DNA of 64,000 nucleotides from Candidatus Anaerobutyricum avicola (lineage in GTDB: Bacteria > Bacillota > Clostridia > Lachnospirales > Lachnospiraceae): positions 31,951-95,950 of the forward strand of contig DXGQ01000031.1 of assembly GCA_019113845.1 (NCBI GenBank). Direction: 5' to 3'. The position numbers and the translations under genes are program-made. Each line of letters opens with the position of its first letter. Position 1 is the stretch's first letter. The notes below the pieces were generated by a model. That model was not told the DNA's origin and ran no database searches. It worked only from the letters and a program-made list of their open reading frames with translations. Below are positions 1-10,295 of this stretch, piece by piece.

Positions 1-14
1 ATTTTAATATAGAT

Positions 15-29
15 TTGATTAGTAATCAA
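15..29. promoter_or_regulatory. 15-bp perfect palindrome upstream of araM
   Basis: TTGATTA-G-TAATCAA is a perfect 7-1-7 inverted repeat. It ends 15 bp before the -35 box of the promoter at 45-72, so its centre is near -57, a position more usual for an activator than for a repressor. The binding protein is unknown; a regulator of arabinose-type genes is an inference from the downstream genes. Confidence 0.45.
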
Positions 30-44
30 GACCTTTTGGACATA

Positions 45-72
45 TTGACGAAATATTTTTTTGCGGTAGAAT
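45..72 (+). promoter_or_regulatory. sigma-A promoter of araM-araB
   Basis: TTGACG (45-50) and TAGAAT (67-72) are separated by 16 bp. The araM start codon follows about 80 bp after the predicted transcription start. Confidence 0.6.
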
Positions 73-160
73 GTAGAAAACGGACAGGAAACACGCAGCG
101 GTGAACAGAAAATGTATGGTCAGACTGCAGAGAACGCCGCAAAGAAAAGGAGGAGTCATT

Positions 161-1528
161 ATGACAAAAAGCAGTAATCTTTCACAATATCTCGGCAAGG
201 ATATGCATTGTGCCTGCGGACGGGTTCACAGCACAAAGCTTAAGAAAATAGACATCGAGGAGGGAGCGCTTTCCCGCCTTCCGGAACATATCAAAGAATT
301 TGGATATAAAAATGTTTTTATGGTATGCGACGTCAATACCTTCGCGGCAGCGGGAGAAGCGGCAGAGCGGGAGCTTGCCGGAGCCGGCATCCGTCACTAT
401 ACACTTGTACTGCCGGAAAAAGAACTGGTTCCGGACGAACAGGCGGTCGGAAAGGTGATGGAGGCATACGAGAAAGGAACGGATCTGATCCTGGCGGTCG
501 GTTCCGGAACCCTCAATGATCTCTGTAAGTTTGTGAGCTTCCAGCTGGAACTTCCTTATATGATCCTGGCGACAGCGCCGTCCATGGACGGATTCGTTTC
601 CGTGGGAGCCGCGCTCATTCACAATCATGTAAAGACGACTTATCAGGCGCATGTGCCGGAGGCGGTGATCGGTGACCCGGCAGTACTTTCCGCCGCGCCG
701 ATGGAGATGATCGTGGCTGGTCTCGGTGACATCCTGGGAAAATATACCTGCCTTGTGGACTGGAAGATGGCGCATCTCATTGAGGGAGAGTATTATTGTG
801 AGACCATTGATAAGATGGTGAAAGAGTCCATCGAGATCGTGGTGGAAGAGAGTGAAGGCATCAAAAACAGAGACCGGAATGCGGTGAAACATCTGATGGA
901 GGCGCTGGTACTCTCCGGCGTGGCGATGAGCTTTATCGGCAATTCCCGCCCGGCGTCAGGCAGTGAGCATCATCTCTCTCATTACTGGGAGATGAAGTTC
1001 CAGATGGAAGGAAAGAAACCGATCCTCCACGGCATTAAAGTCGGAGTCGGTATGATCGCCGTCACAAAGATGTATGAGATGTTAAAGGAGGAGCACCCGG
1101 ATTTTGCCGCGGCAGCCAAAAGGCAGCCGGATTATGAGAGCTGGAAAAAGAAAGTGTGCGATTGTTATGAGGATGCGGCGCCGGGTATCCTGGAACTGGA
1201 AGAAGAGTGCCATAAAAACAGTGTGGAGAACAGAAATAAACGACTTCAGGTTATGGAGGAGAAGTGGCCGGAGATCTGCGCGCTGATCGAAAAAGAGATT
1301 CCGTCTCACAGGGATATGGAGAAAATGATGGCGTCGCTGGGAGAACCGGTCAATCCGCACCAGATCGGGATTTCTTCAGAGATGGTAAAAGATGCGGTGA
1401 TCTTGGCGAAAGAGGTCAGAAACCGGTTTACGATCCTGCAGGTACTCTGGGATCTGGGGCTGCTGGAAACGTACGCACAGAAGATAGCGGATTATTTTGA
1501 CACGGAGCAGGAAACGGATCAGGGATGA
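161..1528 (+). CDS. egsA: sn-glycerol-1-phosphate dehydrogenase (AraM/EgsA family)
   Basis: 455 residues from the ATG at 161, which has AAAGGAGGAG just upstream; an in-frame start at 101 lacks a ribosome site. The family reduces dihydroxyacetone phosphate to sn-glycerol-1-phosphate with NAD(P)H in the cytoplasm and needs a divalent metal. The Rossmann half carries the GSGTLND motif and DGFVSVGAAL, and the helical C-terminal half supplies metal ligands including the SEHHLSHYWE stretch. It is followed by ribulokinase. In Bacillus subtilis araM also sits in the arabinose operon, so the linkage supports the AraM name, but the role of glycerol-1-phosphate in arabinose use is unclear. Confidence 0.88.
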   Translation: MTKSSNLSQYLGKDMHCACGRVHSTKLKKIDIEEGALSRLPEHIKEFGYKNVFMVCDVNTFAAAGEAAERELAGAGIRHYTLVLPEKELVPDEQAVGKVMEAYEKGTDLILAVGSGTLNDLCKFVSFQLELPYMILATAPSMDGFVSVGAALIHNHVKTTYQAHVPEAVIGDPAVLSAAPMEMIVAGLGDILGKYTCLVDWKMAHLIEGEYYCETIDKMVKESIEIVVEESEGIKNRDRNAVKHLMEALVLSGVAMSFIGNSRPASGSEHHLSHYWEMKFQMEGKKPILHGIKVGVGMIAVTKMYEMLKEEHPDFAAAAKRQPDYESWKKKVCDCYEDAAPGILELEEECHKNSVENRNKRLQVMEEKWPEICALIEKEIPSHRDMEKMMASLGEPVNPHQIGISSEMVKDAVILAKEVRNRFTILQVLWDLGLLETYAQKIADYFDTEQETDQG

Positions 1529-1631
1529 CAGGCAGTGATAGGAAATGCTTGAAAGTAAACAAAAGAAAACATGGACGGTGTCAGGCCGGAAATGGTAAAA
1601 TAAATCAAGAAGGTATGAAAGGAGAAGGAAC

Positions 1632-3296
1632 ATGAGTAAATATGCAATTGGAGTGGATTATGGAACTCTGTCTGTGCGGGCGCTGATGGTGGATATTCAC
1701 ACAGGAGAAGAGGTGGCGACCAGCATCTATGAATATCCGCACGGAGTTATGGAGGAGAGGATTCCGTCCGGGAAAAAACTGGCGCCGGGCTGGGCGCTGC
1801 AGGACCCGCAGGATTATCTGGAGGGGCTGATCATTACCGTGAGAAATGTCATGGCACAGCAGAAAGCATTTCCGGAAGAGGTCGTTGGTATCGGTGTGGA
1901 TTTCACCTCCTCCACGGTTCTTCCGGTAAAGGCAGATAAGACGCCGCTGTGTCATCTGGAGAAGTTTAAGGATGAGCCGCACGCTTACGTAAAGCTCTGG
2001 AAACATCACGGTGCGGAAAAGGAAGCGCTGCAGATTGATAAGATCGCCAAAGAAAGAGGAGAAGAATGGCTGTCTCTTTATGGCGGAAAGGTGTCCAGTG
2101 AGTGGATGATCCCTAAAGTTCTGGAGACACTGCATCATGCGCCGGAAGTGTACAGGGAAGCGGACCGCATGATGGAGGCGCTTGACTGGATCATCTGGGA
2201 GATGACGGACGAGGAGACGAGAAGCGCCTGCGGCGCCGGCTATAAGGCATTTTATCGCCATGACACCGGCTATCCTTCCAATGATTTCTTTAAAGCGCTC
2301 GACCCTGAGATGGAACATTTCATCGAGGAGAAGATGGATGCGCCAATCAAATCCATCGGCGAGACAGCAGGCTATCTCTGCGATTCCATGGCAAAACAGC
2401 TGGGTCTTCTGGCAGGTACACCGGTCGGCACCGGCATCATTGACGCGCATGCTTCTCTGCCGGGATGCGGTATCGGAGAGCCGGGTGTGATGATGATCAT
2501 CGTGGGAACTTCCTCCTGTCATATGATGCTCTCAGAGACGGAGGCCGGCATTCCTGGTGTCGGCGGTCTGGTAAAAGACGGTATCATGCCGGGATATTTC
2601 GGCTATGAAGCCGGTCAGTGCTGTGTGGGCGATCATTTTGCATGGTTTGTGGATAACTGTGTGCCGGAAAGCTACGCGCAGGAGGCAAGGGAGAAAGGAA
2701 TCTCCGTACATCAGCTTCTGACGGAGAAGCTCAAAGATTATAAAGCGGGACAGAGCGGACTGCTGGCTCTCGACTGGTTTAACGGTGTGCGTTCTCCTCT
2801 TATGGACTTTAACTTAAACGGTCTGATCATGGGCATGAATCTTCTGACAAAGCCGGAGGAGATCTATCTTTCTCTGATCGAGGCGACTGCTTACGGAACC
2901 CGTATGATCATCGAGTCTTTTGAAGATGCGGGCGTTCCGGTCAATTCCATCGTATTAAGCGGCGGTATCCCGGTGAAGAACCAGATGCTGGTGCAGGTAT
3001 ATGCAGACATCTGTAAAAAGGATATCCGTGTTTCCGCGACCACACAGGCCAGTGCTCTCGGCGCAGCCATCCTCGGCGCGGCAGCAGCTTCCGAGCAGGT
3101 GACTGGTTATAAAAATGCCAGCGAGATCGCGCAGAAGATCGGTCAGGTGGAAGATAAGGTGTATACGCCGAATCCGGATAACACAGAGGTATACGACAAG
3201 CTTTATGAGGAGTACAAGACTTTACATAAGTATTTTGGAACCGGAGAAAATGATGTGATGAAACGTCTCAACAAGATTCGTGAGGAGAGAAAATAA
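1632..3296 (+). CDS. araB: L-ribulokinase
   Basis: 554 residues, close to the usual 550-570 of AraB. It is an FGGY-family kinase that phosphorylates L-ribulose to L-ribulose 5-phosphate. The N-terminal actin-like domain starts with GVDYGTLSVRALMVD, the catalytic region contains GTGIIDAHA, and the C-terminal domain contains LSGGIPVKNQ. The start has GGAGAAGG upstream. It lies about 100 bp after araM in one operon that ends at the hairpin 3358-3390. araA and araD are not visible here and may lie outside the window. Confidence 0.92.
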   Translation: MSKYAIGVDYGTLSVRALMVDIHTGEEVATSIYEYPHGVMEERIPSGKKLAPGWALQDPQDYLEGLIITVRNVMAQQKAFPEEVVGIGVDFTSSTVLPVKADKTPLCHLEKFKDEPHAYVKLWKHHGAEKEALQIDKIAKERGEEWLSLYGGKVSSEWMIPKVLETLHHAPEVYREADRMMEALDWIIWEMTDEETRSACGAGYKAFYRHDTGYPSNDFFKALDPEMEHFIEEKMDAPIKSIGETAGYLCDSMAKQLGLLAGTPVGTGIIDAHASLPGCGIGEPGVMMIIVGTSSCHMMLSETEAGIPGVGGLVKDGIMPGYFGYEAGQCCVGDHFAWFVDNCVPESYAQEAREKGISVHQLLTEKLKDYKAGQSGLLALDWFNGVRSPLMDFNLNGLIMGMNLLTKPEEIYLSLIEATAYGTRMIIESFEDAGVPVNSIVLSGGIPVKNQMLVQVYADICKKDIRVSATTQASALGAAILGAAAASEQVTGYKNASEIAQKIGQVEDKVYTPNPDNTEVYDKLYEEYKTLHKYFGTGENDVMKRLNKIREERK

Positions 3297-3357
3297 TCTT
3301 CCGGAGATCTGTGAGTACAGCTTATGACAGTGATGAAATGCATAGAATTATTTGAAG

Positions 3358-3390
3358 AAAGCCGCAGGATTTTGGTCCTGCGGCTTTCTT
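3358..3390 (+). terminator. rho-independent terminator after araB
   Basis: AAGCCGCAGGA (3359-3369) pairs with TCCTGCGGCTT (3376-3386) around a short loop, followed by TTCTT. It separates araB from the convergent activase gene. Confidence 0.8.
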
Positions 3391-3446
3391 CCGTCAGAGA
3401 ACAGTGCTCCTGACAGGAGACTGTAACCTGACAGGGAACGGTGTTC

Positions 3447-6400
3447 CTAAGCGTCTTTCTCTTTTTTGAGCTCATCTTCCAGATTCTTCTGGGCGGTGGC
3501 GAGCATCAGTTTGATACGGTTGACCTGATTGACTTCGCTGGCGCCCGGGTCATAGTCGATAGCGACGATGTTGGACTGCGGATATTTTCTCCGGAGTTCC
3601 TTGATAACGCCTTTTCCGACTACGTGGTTCGGCAGGCAGGCAAACGGCTGCGTGCAGACGATGTTCGGCGCTCCGCCTTCGATCAGTTCGATCATCTCGC
3701 CGGTGAGGAACCAGCCCTCGCCGGTCTGGTTGCCGAGGGAGACGATCGGGGAGGCATATCTTGCCAGATCTTTGATGTGCGGCGGCGGGTCGAAGCGGTT
3801 GCTCTTCTCCAGCTCTTTCCGCAGGAAGCCCCGGTATAATTCGATGGCCTGGATACCGATATTGCAAAGCTTCGCTGCCCAGGAAGATTTGCCAAGGTAC
3901 TCGGACTTAAAGTTCGCGTTATACAGGCTGTAGAACATGAAGTCCAGAAGGTCCGGCATTACAGCCTCAGCGCCCTCGGATTCCAGCAGATCGACCAGAT
4001 GGTTGTTGGCGTCCGGGAGGAACTTGACCAGAATCTCGCCGACGATGCCGACCCGTGGTTTCCGCTCGCCGGTGATCGGCAGAGTGTCGAAATCCCGGAT
4101 AATCTGTCTTACATTTCTTTTGAACTCGCCATAATGCGCTTTTTCCAGAGACTTGATACAGCGCTTCTCCCACACTTCATGCAGGTGGTTGGCGGAACCT
4201 TTGACCTTTTCGTATGGACGCACACGGTACAGCACGCGCATGAACAGGTCGCCGTAAATGACAGCCTGCAGCATACGGATCAGCAGCGGAGGCGTGATCT
4301 TGAAGCCTTCGTTTTTCTCGATGCCCTGCACGCTGATACTGATGACCGGGATGTGTCCGTAGCCGTTTTTCGCCAGCGCCCTTCGGATAAACCCGATATA
4401 GTTTGTGGCACGGCAGCCGCCTCCTGTCTGGGAGATGATCACGGCTGTCTTATTTAAGTCATATTTGCCGGAAGTCAGCGCCGTCATGATCTGTCCCACG
4501 ACGATCAGGGACGGATAGCAGGCGTCGTTATTTACATATTTCAGACCGGCGTCCACGGCCTTTTTGCCCATCTGTGGAAGGACGTCCACGTTGTATCCGC
4601 AGGTCCGGAAGACCGGCGCCAGCAGATTAAAGTGGATCGGTGACATCTGCGGAACGAGAATCGTGTAATCCTTACGCATTTCCTTTGTAAACTCCACTTT
4701 CTCAATATTGGCCGGCACGATTTTCGGCTCAATATGTCGCTTGTTCCGGATACGGACAGCAGCAATCAGAGAGCGGATACGGATGCGGGCCGCACCCAGG
4801 TTGTTGACCTCGTCGATCTTTAACACAGTGTAGATCCTTCCGGAGTTGGAGAGAATGTCGTTGACCGCATCGGTGGTGACGGCGTCCAGACCACATCCGA
4901 AAGAGTTCAGCTGAATGACTTCCAGCTGCTTATTTTTCTTTGCGTAGTTGGCAGCTCCGTACAGGCGGGAGTGATACATCCACTGGTCGGAGACGATGAG
5001 CGGCCGCTCCACATGACCCAGGTGGCAGATGGAATCCTCGCTCAGTACGGCGATGCCGTAAGAATTGATGAGCTCTGGAATACCGTGGTTAATCTCCGGA
5101 TCAATATGATACGGACGTCCGCAGAGGACGATGCCCATCTTTCCGGTTTCTGCCAGGTAGGCCAGTGTCTCCTCGCCTTTCGCCTGAATGTCCAGACGAA
5201 CCTGTTTTGACTCCGCGTAGGCGGCGTCTACGGCCTCGTTGATCTCTTCTTTTGTCACATCGTAATGCTGGCTCAGTTCTTCCAGGAGACGAACTTTCAA
5301 AGCGTCCGCATTGTCGAGGGCCAGGAAAGGATTCATGAATAATACGTCCGGATTCCGCAGTTCTTCCATGTTGTTTTTGATATTTTCCGCATAGGAAGTG
5401 ACGATCGGGCAGTTATAATGGTTGTTGGCGTCCGGCGTCTCGTTCTGCTCATACGGAACACAAGGGTACCAGATGGTCTTGATCCCTTTTTGTAAGAGCC
5501 ACATCACATGACCGTGGGAGATTTTTGCCGGATAACACTCGGATTCACTCGGGATGGACTCAATGCCCAGCTCGTAGATCTTCCGGGAAGATTTCGGGGA
5601 GATGACCACCCGGAAGCCAAGCTTTGTGAAGAACGTATGCCAGAACGGATAATTCTCATAGATATTGAGTACCCGCGGGATACCGATCACACCTCTTGGT
5701 GCTTCCTCTTCTTTTAAGGATTTGTATCCGAAGATCCGTTTATATTTGTAATCGTAAAGGTTCGGCACGTGTTCATGATTGCGTTCCAGACCGAGGCCCC
5801 TCTCACAGCGGTTGCCTGAGATGAACTTCCGGCCGTTGCCAAACTCGTTGATAGTCAGAAGACAGTGGTTGTTACAGTGCGGACAGCGGCTCATGGTCGT
5901 ATCGTAGTTCAGTTTCAGAATCTCGTCCATGGAGAGCATGGTAGTCGGGCCGGTCTCGTCAGCACGCTCTCTGGCGATCAGAGCCGCGCCGAAAGCCCCC
6001 ATGATACCGGCGATGTCCGGGCGTACCGCATGGCAGCCGGAGATTCTCTCAAAGGTACGGAGAACTGCGTCATTATAAAATGTGCCGCCCTGCACAACGA
6101 TCTTGCTGCCCAGCTGTTTCGGATCGGTCAGCTTGATGACCTTAAGGATCGCGTTCTTGATGACAGAATAGGCAAGACCGGCGGAGATATCGCCGACACT
6201 GGCGCCTTCCTTCTGCGCCTGTTTTACTTTGGAGTTCATGAAAACCGTACACCGGGAGCCGAGGTCGATCGGAGATTTGGCAAAGAGAGCCACTTTGGCA
6301 AAATCTTTCACGGAATAATCCAGTGACTTGGCAAATGTCTCGATGAAGGAACCACAGCCGGAGGAGCATGCTTCATTTAACATGACATTGTCCACGGCAT

Positions 6401-7691
6401 GATTTTTGATTTTGATACATTTCATATCCTGTCCGCCGATATCGAGGATGCAGTCCACATCCGGCTCAAAAAAGGCGGCGGCGTAATAATGCGCCATGGT
6501 CTCCACTTCTCCGTGGTCTAACTGGAAGGCGGCCTTGATCAGTGCCTCTCCGTATCCGGTGGAGCAGGAGCCGGCGATCCTGGCGCCTTCCGGAAGAAGC
6601 TTCTTTAACTCGCCGATGGCGCGGATGGAAGTCTTCAGCGGGCTTCCATTGTTATTATCATAGAATCGCCATAAGAGGGAACCGTCCTCTCCGACCAGCG
6701 CCAGCTTCGTGGTAGTGGAACCGGCGTCGATACCCAGATAGCATTTTCCTCTGTAGGAAGCCAGATCTCCTTTTTTTACGTTGAAACGGTTATGTTCTTT
6801 AATAAAGGCATCGTACTCGGCCTCATCTTTAAATAAAGGCTCCAGACGTTCCACCTCGACAGCCAGATGCATCTCTGACTCAAAATAGCTGAGGAGCTCG
6901 TCAAAATCCATGGCACAGTACTGTTTTGCGTTTAAGGCAGCGCCCACAGCCGCAAATAAGTGAGAGTGCGGCGGGTCGATGATATGCTCGTCGTCCAGAT
7001 GAAGCGTCCGGATAAACGCGTTCTTAAGCTCCGGCATGAAATGAAGCGGACCCCCTAAGAAGGCAACATAGCCTTTGATCGGTTTTCCGCAGGCAAGGCC
7101 GCTGATCGTCTGGTTGACCACCGCCTGAAAGATGGAAGCCGCCAGATTTTCCTTGGTCGCCCCCTCGTTGATGAGCGGCTGGATGTCGGTCTTTGCGAAT
7201 ACACCGCAGCGGGCGGCGATCGGGTAAATGGTGTCGTAATCCTTCGCGTATTCGTTAAGACCGGAGGCGTCTGTCTGCAAAAGACTGGCCATCTGGTCGA
7301 TGAAAGAACCGGTTCCTCCGGCGCAGACGCCGTTCATCCTCTGTTCAATACCGTTGGTAAAATAAATAATCTTGGCGTCCTCTCCGCCAAGTTCAATTGC
7401 CACATCTGTTTTCGGCTCGTAGTCCTGTAATGCATGCGAGACGCAGACAACCTCCTGACAGAATGGAATATGTAAATATTCTGAGATCGCCATGCCGCCG
7501 GAGCCGGTTACCGTCGGATGGACGGTGGCATTGCCGACCTGCGCCCTGGCCTTTGTCAGAAGTTCCTGCAAGGTCTCCTTTATATTTGCGTAATGTCTCT
7601 GATAATCGGAGAAGAGAACTTTATGGCTGCTGTCGATGACAGCGACCTTTACAGTGGTAGAGCCAATATCAATTCCTAATGAATAATCCAT
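3447..7691 (-). CDS. 2-hydroxyacyl-CoA dehydratase activase fusion (double BadF/BadG ATPase + DUF2229 + HgdB-like region)
   Basis: 1414 residues. There are two ASKHA-type ATPase domains in tandem, starting at [13 protein letters not shown] (residues 6-18) and [13 protein letters not shown] (about 320-332). Each has the cysteines that in the HgdC family hold a [4Fe-4S] cluster between subunits (C123 and C162; C442 or C446 and C481). A cysteine cluster CPHCNNHC follows at 603-610 with C629, then a DUF2229 region and an HgdB-like C-terminus. HgdC-type activators use ATP to drive an electron into 2-hydroxyacyl-CoA dehydratases. Here activator-like and dehydratase-like parts are in one chain. The substrate is unknown, no HgdA/HgdB pair is nearby, and the gene is monocistronic. 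Confidence 0.8.
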   Translation of the reverse strand: MDYSLGIDIGSTTVKVAVIDSSHKVLFSDYQRHYANIKETLQELLTKARAQVGNATVHPTVTGSGGMAISEYLHIPFCQEVVCVSHALQDYEPKTDVAIELGGEDAKIIYFTNGIEQRMNGVCAGGTGSFIDQMASLLQTDASGLNEYAKDYDTIYPIAARCGVFAKTDIQPLINEGATKENLAASIFQAVVNQTISGLACGKPIKGYVAFLGGPLHFMPELKNAFIRTLHLDDEHIIDPPHSHLFAAVGAALNAKQYCAMDFDELLSYFESEMHLAVEVERLEPLFKDEAEYDAFIKEHNRFNVKKGDLASYRGKCYLGIDAGSTTTKLALVGEDGSLLWRFYDNNNGSPLKTSIRAIGELKKLLPEGARIAGSCSTGYGEALIKAAFQLDHGEVETMAHYYAAAFFEPDVDCILDIGGQDMKCIKIKNHAVDNVMLNEACSSGCGSFIETFAKSLDYSVKDFAKVALFAKSPIDLGSRCTVFMNSKVKQAQKEGASVGDISAGLAYSVIKNAILKVIKLTDPKQLGSKIVVQGGTFYNDAVLRTFERISGCHAVRPDIAGIMGAFGAALIARERADETGPTTMLSMDEILKLNYDTTMSRCPHCNNHCLLTINEFGNGRKFISGNRCERGLGLERNHEHVPNLYDYKYKRIFGYKSLKEEEAPRGVIGIPRVLNIYENYPFWHTFFTKLGFRVVISPKSSRKIYELGIESIPSESECYPAKISHGHVMWLLQKGIKTIWYPCVPYEQNETPDANNHYNCPIVTSYAENIKNNMEELRNPDVLFMNPFLALDNADALKVRLLEELSQHYDVTKEEINEAVDAAYAESKQVRLDIQAKGEETLAYLAETGKMGIVLCGRPYHIDPEINHGIPELINSYGIAVLSEDSICHLGHVERPLIVSDQWMYHSRLYGAANYAKKNKQLEVIQLNSFGCGLDAVTTDAVNDILSNSGRIYTVLKIDEVNNLGAARIRIRSLIAAVRIRNKRHIEPKIVPANIEKVEFTKEMRKDYTILVPQMSPIHFNLLAPVFRTCGYNVDVLPQMGKKAVDAGLKYVNNDACYPSLIVVGQIMTALTSGKYDLNKTAVIISQTGGGCRATNYIGFIRRALAKNGYGHIPVISISVQGIEKNEGFKITPPLLIRMLQAVIYGDLFMRVLYRVRPYEKVKGSANHLHEVWEKRCIKSLEKAHYGEFKRNVRQIIRDFDTLPITGERKPRVGIVGEILVKFLPDANNHLVDLLESEGAEAVMPDLLDFMFYSLYNANFKSEYLGKSSWAAKLCNIGIQAIELYRGFLRKELEKSNRFDPPPHIKDLARYASPIVSLGNQTGEGWFLTGEMIELIEGGAPNIVCTQPFACLPNHVVGKGVIKELRRKYPQSNIVAIDYDPGASEVNQVNRIKLMLATAQKNLEDELKKEKDA

Positions 7692-7727
7692 TAATCCTTG
7701 TCAACTCCTTTTTACTAAATCATGTAA

Positions 7728-7806
7728 GCCGCGCGCCTCTCAGATCCCGCGCGGCAACTTTATCGAAAGTCCCAACTATTATAAACGAACTTTTTTTAAA
7801 ATACAA
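7728..7806 (-). promoter_or_regulatory. Promoter and 5' hairpin of the activase gene
   Basis: On the minus strand TTGTAT (7806-7801) and TATAAT (7783-7778) are 17 bp apart. The transcribed leader holds a GC-rich hairpin in which GCCGCGCG (7728-7735) pairs with CGCGCGGC (7748-7755), about 40 bp before the start codon. Confidence 0.6.
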
Positions 7807-7884
7807 CAAAATTCGAAAAAAATAAGCGGTGACCAGAATCTGCCATGCATCATACAGTAATGTAAAGAAGTTTTTGAGGGGATT

Positions 7885-8265
7885 ATGGTGAATAAAAAAA
7901 TCTATCTGAGCATGTGCAATAAAAACAGCTGTCCGGGGCCGGTACACGTGGTGGAACCGGGAGATACACTCTACGGGATCGCCCGGAAACATCACACGAG
8001 GGTGCGCGTCCTTCTGGATTTAAATCCCTTTGTCGATATATATAACCTGCAGCCGGGAGATGAGATCTGTATTCCACCGGACCGTCCGTCCGACCAGGCG
8101 GGATTTCGTCCGTACGTGGTAAAACCGGAGGAGACGCTGGGAGAGATTCTGAAAAAACTTTCCATGTCCTTTGAGGAGCTGGCGCGGGTCAACAAGGTGC
8201 TGTCCGATCTGAAGCTGCGCCCGGGAACGATTCTTCTTGTGCCGACAGGAAAAAATTATTCTTGA
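7885..8265 (+). CDS. Two-LysM-domain protein
   Basis: 126 residues with two LysM modules: VHVVEPGDTLYGIARKH to ICIP (about residues 20-63) and YVVKPEETLGEILKKL to LLVP (about 75-120). LysM binds N-acetylglucosamine polymers such as peptidoglycan or the spore cortex. No signal peptide or membrane segment is visible, so it may act in the mother cell or forespore rather than on the cell surface, as for several spore-coat LysM proteins; that is inference. GAGGGG precedes the ATG. Confidence 0.75.
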   Translation: MVNKKIYLSMCNKNSCPGPVHVVEPGDTLYGIARKHHTRVRVLLDLNPFVDIYNLQPGDEICIPPDRPSDQAGFRPYVVKPEETLGEILKKLSMSFEELARVNKVLSDLKLRPGTILLVPTGKNYS

Positions 8266-8289
8266 CAAGTCCGATTCCTGTGGTAATAT
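8262..8289 (+). promoter_or_regulatory. sigma-A promoter of the rubrerythrin gene
   Basis: TTGACA (8262-8267) and TAATAT (8284-8289), 16 bp apart. The -35 box overlaps the end of the LysM gene. Confidence 0.8.
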
Positions 8290-8294
8290 AACAG

Positions 8295-8315
8295 TAACGA
8301 TTCTCATTATTGTTA
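8295..8315. promoter_or_regulatory. Candidate Fur/PerR-family operator over the rubrerythrin start site
   Basis: TAACGAT and ATTGTTA form an imperfect inverted repeat around TCTCATT. The core ATTCTCATTAT resembles Fur-family boxes. It begins 6 bp after the -10 box, where bound repressor would block initiation. PerR control of rubrerythrins is known in clostridia; the match here is by eye. Confidence 0.4.
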
Positions 8316-8355
8316 AAGGATCGTATAACGGAAAAAACACAGGGAGGATTTAATT

Positions 8356-9021
8356 ATGGTGAAATATCGTTGTACAGTTTGCGGTTATATTTATGAGGGA
8401 GAGCTTCCGGCAGATTTCATCTGTCCATTATGTAAACAGCCGGCATCTGTTTTTGAGAAGATCGAGGAAGCGCCGGCAGAGGGTAAGAGCCGCTATGCAG
8501 GAACAAAGACAGAGAAGAACCTGATGGATGCATTTGCAGGCGAGAGCCAGGCAAGAAATAAATACACATATTTTGCAGCAGTCGCACAGAGAGAAGGTTA
8601 TGAGCAGCTGGCTGATATCTTCTTACAGACAGCCCGCAACGAGCAGGAGCATGCCCGCGTATGGTTTGAGGAGCTTGGCAATCTCGGAACAACTGCTGAG
8701 AATTTAAAAGCAGCGGCAGAAGGTGAGAACTACGAGTGGACAGATATGTACGACCGTATGGCAAAAGAGGCAGACGAGGAAGGATTCCACGATCTTGCAG
8801 AACGTTTCCGCAAAGTAGGCGCCATCGAGAAAGCACATGAAGAGCGTTACCTTGCTCTCCTCAACAACGTCGAGATGCAGAAAGTATTTGAGAAGTCTGA
8901 GGAGACAATGTGGGAGTGCCGTGTCTGTGGTCACCTTGTAGTTGGCAAGAAAGCTCCGGAAGTATGTCCGGTATGTAAGGCATCTCAGAGCTTCTTCGAA
9001 GTAAGAAAAGAGAATTACTAA
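8356..9021 (+). CDS. rbr: Rubrerythrin with rubredoxin domains at both ends
   Basis: 221 residues. An N-terminal rubredoxin-like site ([10 protein letters not shown] then CPLC, residues 6-26), a ferritin-like di-iron domain with ExxH motifs ([27 protein letters not shown]), and a C-terminal rubredoxin site (CRVCGHL then CPVC). Rubrerythrins reduce hydrogen peroxide with electrons passed through the rubredoxin centre, protecting anaerobes from oxidative stress. Classical forms carry the rubredoxin at the C-terminus and reverse forms at the N-terminus; this protein has both. It is a single-gene transcript with its own promoter and terminator. Confidence 0.93.
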   Translation: MVKYRCTVCGYIYEGELPADFICPLCKQPASVFEKIEEAPAEGKSRYAGTKTEKNLMDAFAGESQARNKYTYFAAVAQREGYEQLADIFLQTARNEQEHARVWFEELGNLGTTAENLKAAAEGENYEWTDMYDRMAKEADEEGFHDLAERFRKVGAIEKAHEERYLALLNNVEMQKVFEKSEETMWECRVCGHLVVGKKAPEVCPVCKASQSFFEVRKENY

Positions 9022-9110
9022 TCAGCAGTCCGTTCTCTATTATATAAGGAAGGATTTGCTGTTGCGGTATGACCTGTTAAATACAGCAAAATAAGATACA
9101 ATATATATAG

Positions 9111-9152
9111 AAGGAATCGGTATTCTTTTTGAGAAGAAACCGGTTCCTTTTT
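9111..9152 (+). terminator. Terminator after rubrerythrin
   Basis: AAGGAATCGGT (9111-9121) pairs with ACCGGTTCCTT (9139-9149) with one mismatch, followed by TTT. Confidence 0.65.
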
Positions 9153-9211
9153 ATGTTGAAGCACAAAATGTAAAGAGAATGTACAGGGCAGGAAAAAACT
9201 TTTGGTTGGGT

Positions 9212-9240
9212 TTGACAAAGGATAACAGATTCTTTATAAT
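9212..9240 (+). promoter_or_regulatory. sigma-A promoter of the corA-like gene
   Basis: Consensus TTGACA (9212-9217) and TATAAT (9235-9240) with 17-bp spacing. Confidence 0.85.
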
Positions 9241-9332
9241 GGTAACAACGGTTTCCATGATGTGAGGAGTTCGGACGGGCGCCTCCGGTTGCATTGCCGT
9301 AAAACAGACAAACGCTGAAAGAGGGAAATCTC

Positions 9333-10271
9333 ATGATAAGAATATTTAAGACAGTGGAGGGGAAGCTCCAGAAGATTCCTACGGCAGAGGAAGGAAGCTG
9401 GGTTGCGATGACGAATCCGACACAGGACGAGCTGATCAGTATCTCGGAACAGTTTCTGATCGACCTGGATGATCTGAAAGGCCCTCTCGATGAGGAAGAG
9501 CGCTCACGTATCGAAGTAGAAGAAAACTATACTCTGATCATTCTCGACATCCCCACAACGGAAGAACGACAGGGAAAGGAATACTTTCTGACGATTCCTT
9601 TCGGTATTTATATCACAGAAGAAAATATCATCACCGTATGTCTGGTGGATACACCGATTCTTGCAGTATTTATGGACGGCAGGATGCGGAATTTCAAGAC
9701 ACAGAAGAGAACCCGTTTTCTGTATCAGATGCTTTACCGCAATGCTTCCATGTTCCTGCAGTTTCTGCGTATCGTTGACAAAAAGAGCGAGGAAGTGGAG
9801 AAACGTCTGCATATCTCCCAGAGAAATCAGGAGCTGATGGATATGCTTGAGCTGGAGAAGAGCCTGATCTATCTTTCCACCTCTCTAAGGGGAAATGAAG
9901 TCGTGCTGGAGAAGCTGATGCGCAATACTTCTATCCCGAGATATGAGGATGATGAAGAGCTTCTGGAGGACGTTATCATTGAGAATAAGCAGGCCATCGA
10001 GATGGCGAAGATATATAGCGATATCCTGACGGGCATGATGGATACATTTGCATCCGTAATATCGAACAATCTGAATATCGTCATGAAGATCTTGTCGGTG
10101 ATCACCATCGTGCTGACGATCCCGAACATTATCACCAGCGCCTTCGGTATGAATGTGGGAGGAATCCCGCTGTCCACCCATCCGCTGGGATTCTGGATCA
10201 TCTGTGGTCTGGCGCTGGCGCTCACGCTGATCGTCGGTATCATCATTGGAAGAACCAAGAGTTTTCGTTAG
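9333..10271 (+). CDS. corA: CorA-family divalent cation transporter
   Basis: 312 residues. A long acidic cytoplasmic domain (1-250) is followed by two membrane helices; the first ends in the diagnostic GMN motif (SAFGMNVGG), the second is GFWIICGLALALTLIVGI. CorA forms a pentamer that lets Mg2+ (or Co2+/Ni2+) into the cell. The next gene follows after about 25 bp, so the two are probably co-transcribed. Magnesium as the substrate is assumed from the family. Confidence 0.9.
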   Translation: MIRIFKTVEGKLQKIPTAEEGSWVAMTNPTQDELISISEQFLIDLDDLKGPLDEEERSRIEVEENYTLIILDIPTTEERQGKEYFLTIPFGIYITEENIITVCLVDTPILAVFMDGRMRNFKTQKRTRFLYQMLYRNASMFLQFLRIVDKKSEEVEKRLHISQRNQELMDMLELEKSLIYLSTSLRGNEVVLEKLMRNTSIPRYEDDEELLEDVIIENKQAIEMAKIYSDILTGMMDTFASVISNNLNIVMKILSVITIVLTIPNIITSAFGMNVGGIPLSTHPLGFWIICGLALALTLIVGIIIGRTKSFR

Positions 10272-10295
10272 AGAAAAATAGAGGAGGAATTGATA

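Noticed and set aside
182..892. Long open frame antisense to araM, and similar antisense frames across alaS, fakA, recG and smc
   Set aside because: They mirror the codon pattern of real genes on the other strand, have no ribosome sites and no family features.
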